NCBI GenBank assembly: GCA_937916025.1
Contig: CALGGX010000472.1
Coordinates: forward strand, 1-11,510
Reading direction: 5' to 3'
DNA: 11,510 nucleotides
Origin: an uncultured Selenomonadales bacterium
Lineage (GTDB): Bacteria; Bacillota_C; Negativicutes; Selenomonadales; Selenomonadaceae
This document shows positions 6,341 to 11,510 of this stretch, in pieces (position 1 is the first letter of the stretch; the number at the start of each line of letters is the position of its first letter). The notes beneath the pieces were generated by a model, which made no database searches, had not been told where the DNA came from, and was given only the letters and a program-made list of their open reading frames with translations. A program made the translations under genes and the position numbers.

Positions 6341-7584
6341 TTATTGAATTCGCTCCGTCAGATACGTCTTTCGTCTTGAGAGCAGTTGCAATTTTTTATG
6401 GCTGATACCGGCAGAGATTTTCGTGCCGTCGAGCTTTCGAATGTCAAAAAATCCGTTCGCGCGCCGACCGAAGATGAAGCCGACCTCGCCGTTGCACTTG
6501 ACTTTATCAAACAGTCTCCAACCCAATATCTCGTATGGTGCCTGATGACGCTTGCGCACTCCGCCTTTCAGAAACTTCAGCTTGTGGATTTGGCGATTGT
6601 GCTTGCGCATTTGCCGCTGATATCAACAATATCCGAGCCGCGCGGCGTCGAGATTGCCCGCAATGCAGTACGCGTCGATGTGATGCGCCTTCTCGAGTCC
6701 GAGGGCAATTCGCGTGTTCTTCGTAATGTAGCCGAATGTATTTTGAACTTCGATGTCGGCGTAAATTTCCTTCAGCCGATCGAAAAGTGCCCAACGCATG
6801 ATCCCCATGAACGCCGCGTCTTTGAACGACTCGCCGCGCTTGATCCGAAGTTTGATCTTGCCGTCGTGATATGCCGCATGACATGTCGCACACAGCGTGA
6901 TCAGATTGTTCGGAGCGTCGCCGCCCGTCTTTCGACTCTCGATGTGATGAACGTTGAGAATCGGATCGCGACTCTTGCCATGGCAATGCTGACACTCATG
7001 CACTCATGCCCGTCGCGAAACAGAATATATTCGCGCACATTTCGGAAATTGAATTGCTCGCCCTGCTGATACTCGACGCCGCTGATGTCGGGATTTTTGA
7101 TCTTCTGAACATCGAATGATGCCGTCTCGACGATGATCTTAGTCAGCGACAGTATCTTAGAAATATTGTCGACAACCTTCAAATGCGCGTCAATCTTGTT
7201 TCGTGTCGAGGGCGAGAGCCAACCGACTGTAATGTTTTTCCGATTGCTGAACCGGTTCGGACGATATCGCGTCTTTTTGCCGCGCCGACGCCGCCGAAGC
7301 TCCCGCCGCGTTGCAAGCAATTCGACGACATCATATCGAAGTTGCACGTCCGACGAGTAAAGTTCCTGCTTTGCAGTCGAGGCAGACAGTCCGATGTGCA
7401 CCGATCCGGCGTCAACGCCAAGCGTCACCGGTTGCCGATATCCGCTCGAACCGTAGTTCAGCCGAATGGTGAAAGGCTCGCGGCGGATAACTTTCGCCTT
7501 GCCGTCGCGCAACAGCCGTCGTGCCTTCGCCGCACTGCACGGCATTAATGGTTTTCCATGTTTATTGATGACATACACTAACAT
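6341..7584 (-). pseudogene. iscB: IscB RNA-guided nuclease (RuvC/HNH), broken by a frameshift and an in-frame stop
   Basis: IscB is the omega-RNA-guided DNA nuclease of IS200/605-like elements and the ancestor of Cas9. Starting at ATG 7584 (AGGAG 9 nt upstream), domains in order are: PLMP (KHGKPLMPCSAAKARRLL), RuvC-I (TLGVDAGSVHIGLSA, Asp58), arginine-rich bridge helix (RRELRRRRRGKKTRYR) and RuvC-II (IIVETASFD, Glu153). Then come HNH (CQHCHGKSRD, NVHHIESRKTGGDAPNNLITLCATCH), RuvC-III (KAHHIDAYCIAG) and a C-terminal DNA-contacting domain (RKHNRQIHKLKFLKGGVRKRHQ, WRLFDKV, FGRRANGFFDIRKLDG). Removing one copy of an 8-bp duplication (6993-7008) joins the first two pieces exactly. The one other lesion is TGA at 6625-6623. 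Repaired length is about 411 codons, normal for IscB. As it stands, translation ends at 6901 inside HNH. All catalytic residues remain, so decay looks recent. Confidence 0.92.
6993..7008. repeat. exact 8-bp tandem duplication inactivating iscB
   Basis: CACTCATG occurs twice in a row (6993-7000 and 7001-7008) inside the HNH coding region. With one copy, the minus strand reads DGHECQHCHGKSRD, the expected zinc-knuckle-like start of HNH. With two copies the frame shifts and ends at 6901. Confidence 0.9.
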
Positions 7585-7820
7585 GCAGAGTATCTCCTCT
7601 CGGAGTTGTAATCCTTCGCCAATGTTACTCGCGGTTTTGTATGCTTGCAACACTGCTCCTACCCCTCAGAACTGTTTAATTGCAAGCCGCAGAGCGGCAG
7701 ATTAGGATTTACGTCCGCCGGTGCCTATGATATTCGCGGGTAACGTAGCACGCGAAGTGCTGAGGCTACTCAAAAATAGCTTTCGCTATCGCCGAAGCGT
7801 GAGGTCATTGAGATTGACAA
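7585..7820 (-). ncRNA. omega RNA (HEARO-type) of the IscB element, with presumed guide at its 5' end
   Basis: The 5' end is set only roughly. The stretch between flgE and iscB is non-coding and rich in pairing on the minus strand, as known for HEARO/omega RNAs, which sit immediately upstream of iscB and can run into its ribosome site. Visible elements are: CGC-UUCG-GCG followed by GAUAGC-GAAA-GCUAUU (7790-7775) enclosed by CUCA/UGAG; AGCAC-UUCGC-GUGCU (7761-7747); GCCGC-UCU-GCGGC (7698-7686); a long-range 8-bp helix GCUUGCAA/UUGCAAGC (7687-7680 with 7650-7643); and a possible pseudoknot UCCUA (7707-7703) with UAGGA (7661-7657). The last hairpin, CUCC-GAGA-GGAG (7605-7594), covers the iscB Shine-Dalgarno. 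The guide would be the bases 5' of the scaffold, about 7804-7820, derived from flanking host DNA. Confidence 0.75.
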
Positions 7821-7844
7821 GAGTCTCTAATATATAGGTATTTT

Positions 7845-7882
7845 CCGACGGCGATGGCGTCAGATCAACCCACCGCCGTCAG
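7845..7882 (-). terminator. strong stem-loop just after flgE (terminator without a U-run)
   Basis: Ten bases after the flgE stop, CTGACGGCGGTGG (7882-7870) can pair with CCATCGCCGTCGG (7857-7845). This gives 13 bp with two G-U pairs and a 12-nt loop. No T-run follows on either strand (minus continues AAAATACC), so it is not a standard intrinsic terminator. It may protect the mRNA 3' end, act with Rho, or have lost its T-run to the neighbouring insertion. Confidence 0.4.
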
Positions 7883-7891
7883 AGTATGTGA

Positions 7892-10800
7892 TTATCGTTT
7901 CATGTTTACGAGGGTTTCGAGCATTTCGTCACCTACGTTGATGATCTTCGAGTTGGCTTGGAAGCCGCGCTGAGTGATGATCATGTCGCTGAACTCATTC
8001 GCCAAGTCGACGTTCGACATTTCGAGAGCCGAAGGCGTGATGCCGATGCCCAAGTCCGGAGCCGTCTTCACGTTCGGCGCGCCCGAGTTGTTTGACTCTT
8101 GCCAGTACGTATTGCCGATCTTCGTCAAGCCGCCCGCGTTGGTGAATTGCGCTACCGCCACTTGCGCTTCCTGCTGACGCAAGCCGTTCGTGTAGGTACC
8201 GGTGATAATGCCGTTGGTATCAATCGCCACGCTCGTCAACACTCCTGCTTTGTTGCCGTCCGCCGACGGATATGCCGTCGAGTTGCCGTCAAATTGCGTC
8301 AAGCTCGAGAAGTCGACAGTCGCTTGTGTAGTTTCCGCGCCGTTCGCGCCGCTATACGTCAATTCGATGTCGCTCGAACCGGAGCTGAACGTGCCGTCGC
8401 CATTGAAGTAAATGTAGATCGGGCGCATCTTGATTGTCGTTACGGAACCGTCGTCTTCGGTGATCGTCGAAACTTTCAAGGTATCGCGATCATCTTGATC
8501 CGTGAAGTCTTTATATGCACTGCGAAGCGAAGCAACCCATGTATTGGCGTCCGTCTTTTCGAGCAGGATCGGGACTTTGTGCTCGCCGCCTTCGCTGTCG
8601 AATACCGTGATGACCGTCGTGATCGGAATGCTGTCTTCGACGTGATAAGTGCCGGTTGTTACCGTCTGCCGCGTGCCGTCCGACAGCGTCAAATACGCCG
8701 AAGTCGCCGTCACGAATTTGTACTCGTCATTGTCGTAATATGTCTCCAAAACATCTTCGTCAATAGAAATGTCGTCGCCGTTCTCATCGGTGACAGTCAA
8801 GTTCTTGCCGACGATGATCGAATTGAACTCCGTTGCCTGCTGTACGCGCAATGCATGATAGTAGTCCGTAAGAACTGCCGTTGCATTATAGCCTTTGTTA
8901 AGGTTGTTCTCGCCGCCGAGAAGGAAAGATGCTCGAGGATCACTGGAAGTTCCGCCCGGAATCAGCTCGAGCAGATCGTTGTATTCATCGCTGCCGATTA
9001 CGAGCAGATCCGAGCCGTCTGTCGAGAATGTCGAATTGTACGCCTTCGCCTGTAAATGATTGTACAGCGCACGCGCATCTTCATAGTACTTGTCATAATT
9101 TGCCTTCGTGGAACTATCTGAGGCATCGATTGCATTCGCCAGCTCCGTATATTTCGCGGCTATGATATTGCAATAGCCGATATAATCCAAATTACCATCT
9201 TTGTCTTCGGTGTAGGCTTCATGCGCTCTGCGATAAGCCGTAGATACATCCGCCACGGTTGCATCCGTATCAAGCGAATAATCAAGCGTTGCAAAGAACG
9301 GATCGTAAACTGCATTAACCGTATCCGAATCCAGTCCGATATTTTCCGCAACCGATATATAATTGGTATCGGTGTCCGTCGACGCACCGGTCGTTGCGTT
9401 GGTCATTAGAAAAGCCTTGACCTTGATAAAGTTGTAAGCATCTATGGCATCTTTTAAGTTGGTGTAATTATCAAAGAAATAGGCTGTCGTTATTCCGCTC
9501 CATTCATTCTCCCAAGAGCCTGTACCACCGCCGACGAAACGTTGCAATGTGTAATTTGCACTGTTAAACAATTGATTAAACTCCGAAAATTTCTCGAGAA
9601 GATCGCTGCCGTCGGTTGAAAACTGAACGCCTTTTATATCAGATAAAGCAGTAGCCGCCTTGGTGCTTGTCGGATCGATGTTGAGATAAATCTTACTGCT
9701 GTTCAACTGCGTTATGTCTACGTCCGTGACCAGTCCCGTAGATTCATCAACGCTTCTGACGGCACCGGGCGGCAACAATGAAATATTGCGAATTGTTTTG
9801 TTGAGATCAGAAATCAGGGTACTCATTATACTTTTTGCACTTTTGAGTGACGTGGACGTAGTTATATCGCCGTAAGAAGTGGAAATTATACCATTACTGT
9901 CTCCTCGCTCATAAGCTAATTGGAAATAATTTGCCAAGAGTTCTTGATCGGAGGTTTCGGTACTGCTTGCGAGGGTACTGATAAGTGCACTGTCTGAAGG
10001 AATTATATTTCCGCCACTGTCCAAACCGAAGGTAATTATTCTCTGATTTGCAAAAATTTCATTAAGATCATTGATGTTATTCGCCATTGCCACTTTAACA
10101 TCGGAATTGCCCGCGCTTGCAGCACTATAGTCTGTCATCAATTTCTTTGACGAGATCATTGCCGTGTTGCTCAGCGTCACCTGATTGCCGTCCGCATTTT
10201 TACGTTTTCGGAGATAAGTATTGTTGAGAGCCGCTATGAATTCGGTGATCTTCGCTAAAACTTGTTCCTGCGTCAAATCTCCAAGATTATCGAGATTGTA
10301 ATCTTCCCAAACATCATCGGATATCGTGACGACACCGGCAGTGTTACTGTTGACGATACCGGGCTCGATCAAATCAATGAAAGTCGACCAATTGTCTTTT
10401 TGAATGTTGGTGACGTTTTCGATCTCTCCGGCGAGTGCTTCATATGACGCATTCGGATCGAGAGTGATCGTCTCGCCGTCGGAATTCGTGTAAGAAATCG
10501 TGCTGATGAGAGGATCGCCTGCGTCGAGGTTGCCGCTGAATGTGATGCGCGTGGTCGCCGTCGCATTCATGATTTTGCCGGCGGGAACGACGATGTTCTC
10601 CGGCTCGGCATTGGTGTTCAGCGAGCCGTCGACGGCATTCCAACCCTGCACGAAAAGACCGGTGCCGGGCAGGACATAATTGCCTTCGGCGTCGAATTCA
10701 AACGCGCCGTCGCGAGTGTAATATGTTTGATCGCCGTTTTTAATGACGAAAAGTGCATTGCCGTTGAGCGCGATATCGGTATTTTTGCCGGTGGATTGCG

Positions 10801-11053
10801 CCGCGCCGTCGTTGAAGATGATGTCGATCGAGGCGACTGCCGCGCCGAGACCGACCTGCCGCGGGTTGGTACCGCCGAGCTGTGCGGTCGGCGTGCCCGC
10901 GCCTGCCTGCATTTCGCTGAGCATATCGGAAAAGGTCGTGCGCGACGATTTGAAGCCTGTCGTGTTGATGTTGGCAATGTTGTTGCCGATTGAGTCCATG
11001 CGTGTCTGGTGAATTTTCAAGCCCGACACGCCGGAAAAGAGGGAACGCATCAT
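7892..11053 (-). CDS. flgE: flagellar hook protein FlgE with a very large central insertion
   Basis: FlgE polymerises into the flagellar hook, the flexible joint between rod and filament outside the cell. The N-terminus MMRSLFSGVSGLKIHQTRMDSIGNNIANINTTGFK is the conserved rod/hook D0 signature. The C-terminus (about residues 1005-1053) has ALEMSNVDLANEFSDMIITQRGFQANSKII and ends ETLVNMKR, as hook proteins do. The middle FlaE-type domain is split: FSGNLDAG (Asp177) is normally followed within some tens of residues by the strand VFDSEGG (Asp819), but here about 620 residues intervene. The protein is thus 1053 residues against the usual 400-500. The insertion is rich in Asp, Asn, Ser, Thr and Tyr, lacks a recognised domain and should be exposed on the hook surface. 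AAGGAG (11069-11064) is 10 nt before ATG 11053. The gene is solitary, not followed by other flagellar genes. Confidence 0.95.
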   Translation of the reverse strand: MMRSLFSGVSGLKIHQTRMDSIGNNIANINTTGFKSSRTTFSDMLSEMQAGAGTPTAQLGGTNPRQVGLGAAVASIDIIFNDGAAQSTGKNTDIALNGNALFVIKNGDQTYYTRDGAFEFDAEGNYVLPGTGLFVQGWNAVDGSLNTNAEPENIVVPAGKIMNATATTRITFSGNLDAGDPLISTISYTNSDGETITLDPNASYEALAGEIENVTNIQKDNWSTFIDLIEPGIVNSNTAGVVTISDDVWEDYNLDNLGDLTQEQVLAKITEFIAALNNTYLRKRKNADGNQVTLSNTAMISSKKLMTDYSAASAGNSDVKVAMANNINDLNEIFANQRIITFGLDSGGNIIPSDSALISTLASSTETSDQELLANYFQLAYERGDSNGIISTSYGDITTSTSLKSAKSIMSTLISDLNKTIRNISLLPPGAVRSVDESTGLVTDVDITQLNSSKIYLNIDPTSTKAATALSDIKGVQFSTDGSDLLEKFSEFNQLFNSANYTLQRFVGGGTGSWENEWSGITTAYFFDNYTNLKDAIDAYNFIKVKAFLMTNATTGASTDTDTNYISVAENIGLDSDTVNAVYDPFFATLDYSLDTDATVADVSTAYRRAHEAYTEDKDGNLDYIGYCNIIAAKYTELANAIDASDSSTKANYDKYYEDARALYNHLQAKAYNSTFSTDGSDLLVIGSDEYNDLLELIPGGTSSDPRASFLLGGENNLNKGYNATAVLTDYYHALRVQQATEFNSIIVGKNLTVTDENGDDISIDEDVLETYYDNDEYKFVTATSAYLTLSDGTRQTVTTGTYHVEDSIPITTVITVFDSEGGEHKVPILLEKTDANTWVASLRSAYKDFTDQDDRDTLKVSTITEDDGSVTTIKMRPIYIYFNGDGTFSSGSSDIELTYSGANGAETTQATVDFSSLTQFDGNSTAYPSADGNKAGVLTSVAIDTNGIITGTYTNGLRQQEAQVAVAQFTNAGGLTKIGNTYWQESNNSGAPNVKTAPDLGIGITPSALEMSNVDLANEFSDMIITQRGFQANSKIINVGDEMLETLVNMKR

Positions 11054-11319
11054 GGTAAATCTACTCCTTTGCTATAAATCGACTTACCGCAGCAAGCGGA
11101 TGGTGGAAGCCGTGTGCGCGGCTCGCCGAAAGGTCAGAGGATTGATGACTGTCCATGTCAAGAGTCTGCTTCCGTTCAGCGTCGGGATCGTGCTGCTGAC
11201 CTTGTGTTTGACTGTGTCTGATTGTTTGCTGCTTTTTACGATAAGATTATCGACAGTTGACGCAATCGGCTTAAATTTTTTTGCCTTCCGCGCGGAGGTT
11301 CTTCGATAATGTCCGCAAT

Positions 11320-11363
11320 TCGACAACCCGCCGCTTCATTTGTTTTGCTCGACAATCCGCCGC
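11320..11363 (+). repeat. direct repeat of a 15-mer over the mtlA promoter
   Basis: TCGACAACCCGCCGC (11320-11334) and TCGACAATCCGCCGC (11349-11363) differ at one base and start 29 bp apart, close to three DNA helix turns. The second copy includes the -35 box. This spacing and position suit an operator bound on one DNA face, but no regulator is known from the window. Confidence 0.55.
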
Positions 11364-11377
11364 GCGGCGCATACAAT
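11349..11377 (+). promoter_or_regulatory. promoter of mtlA with a palindrome in the spacer
   Basis: -35 TCGACA (11349-11354) and -10 TACAAT (11372-11377) have a 17-bp spacer. The spacer contains the perfect 12-bp palindrome CGCCGCGCGGCG (11358-11369), a plausible repressor site. The leader to the mtlA ATG is about 40 nt. Confidence 0.65.
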
Positions 11378-11423
11378 TTAACCATCATCAATCAACAATA
11401 TTGATCATGGGAGGTTGAATGAC

Positions 11424-11510
11424 ATGCAAGAACTCATGCAGAAGTTCGGACGCTTCTTGAGCGCAATGGTCATGCCGAATATCGGCGCGTTCATTGCGTG
11501 GGGCTTCATC
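11424..11510 (+). CDS. mtlA: PTS mannitol transporter EIIC(B) subunit, first 29 codons
   Basis: The start [29 protein letters not shown] is cut by the window end. It matches the opening of mannitol EIICB/EIICBA proteins (Bacillus and E. coli MtlA share the [20 protein letters not shown] block), which begins the first membrane helix. MtlA takes up mannitol and phosphorylates it to mannitol-1-phosphate at the cytoplasmic membrane using EI/HPr phosphate. GGGAGG lies 9 nt before the ATG. A fused or separate EIIA and the gene order downstream cannot be seen. Confidence 0.9.
   Translation, partial: MQELMQKFGRFLSAMVMPNIGAFIAWGFI

Larger units (their letters stand above)
11054..11423. promoter_or_regulatory. 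divergent control region between flgE and mtlA
   Basis: This 370-bp gap holds no convincing gene. On the flgE side there are a ribosome site (11064-11069) and short possible hairpins such as CCGC-TTGCT-GCGG. A perfect inverted repeat CGATAA-GA-TTATCG lies at 11239-11252. On the minus strand TTAA, 16 nt, then GTCGATAA only weakly resembles a sigma-28 promoter and would give a leader near 190 nt. On the mtlA side there are a good promoter (11349-11377), a repeated 15-mer, AT-rich CAATATTG (11396-11403) and GGGAGG (11409-11414). Confidence 0.6.

Noticed and set aside
6623..6625. TGA as selenocysteine or a recoded sense codon
   Set aside because: Several intact genes here end in TGA, Trp is encoded by TGG, and no selenocysteine insertion hairpin was evident; a nonsense mutation is simpler.
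6386..7069. 227-codon plus-strand open frame opposite iscB, plus similar ones on both strands of this region
   Set aside because: The minus-strand reading matches IscB domain by domain; the plus frame has no family resemblance and is a shadow.
11070..11200. c-di-GMP (GEMM-I) riboswitch in the flgE leader
   Set aside because: GC-rich hairpins are present, but the conserved core bases of that class are not found in order.
11225..11275. Sigma-28 (flagellar) promoter for flgE on the minus strand
   Set aside because: GTCGATAA is close to the -10 consensus, but the -35 (TTAA at 16 nt) is poor and the leader would be about 190 nt.
11084..11326. 80-codon minus-strand frame upstream of flgE, an overlapping 85-codon plus frame, and a 22-codon minus frame starting at 11338
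   Set aside because: No convincing ribosome site for any of them and no recognisable family; the region also holds promoter elements, so it is treated as non-coding.

Overview
The window looks like chromosomal DNA of a flagellated, probably diderm Firmicute of the Negativicutes (Selenomonas-like) type. This is inferred from protein resemblance only: a very conserved FloA flottilin-like protein, HU, a YjfB-like small motility protein, a secreted M48 protease, a flagellar hook protein and a PTS mannitol transporter. Base composition is moderate, codons look uniform, and TGA works as a normal stop (the genes ending at 1094, 2192 and 2631 use it).

Left part, 1-3009 (+ strand): the C-terminal part of a GT-B glycosyltransferase, then a membrane cluster made of a short NfeD-like OB-fold protein, FloA, an unknown single-pass membrane protein overlapping floA by 8 bp, and a decayed fourth cistron with two single-base lesions. 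The gaps around the NfeD-like gene carry arrays of a 7-bp repeat (NCRTAAT). Two of these arrays face each other and form a 33-bp imperfect stem followed by T8 just ahead of floA.

Middle part, 2981-6305: a DltB/AlgI-like MBOAT acyltransferase and HU on the minus strand, with a clear HU terminator between them. Next come a YjfB-like peptide gene (minus) and an M48 metalloprotease (plus), transcribed divergently from two back-to-back sigma-70-type promoters. A bidirectional terminator closes the protease gene.

Mobile part, about 6306-7820 (minus strand): an IscB element, that is, the OMEGA ancestor of Cas9. The protein has PLMP, RuvC-I, an arginine-rich bridge helix, RuvC-II, HNH, RuvC-III and a C-terminal domain. 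It is broken by an exact 8-bp tandem duplication inside the HNH region and by one in-frame TGA, while every recognisable catalytic residue survives. Immediately upstream lies a structured non-coding stretch that fits the omega RNA (HEARO RNA). Its presumed guide is taken from DNA just past flgE. No TnpA is present.

Right part, 7892-11510: a solitary flgE on the minus strand encodes a 1053-residue hook protein whose middle domain is split by about 620 extra residues. A roughly 370-bp divergent control region separates it from the first 29 codons of mtlA.
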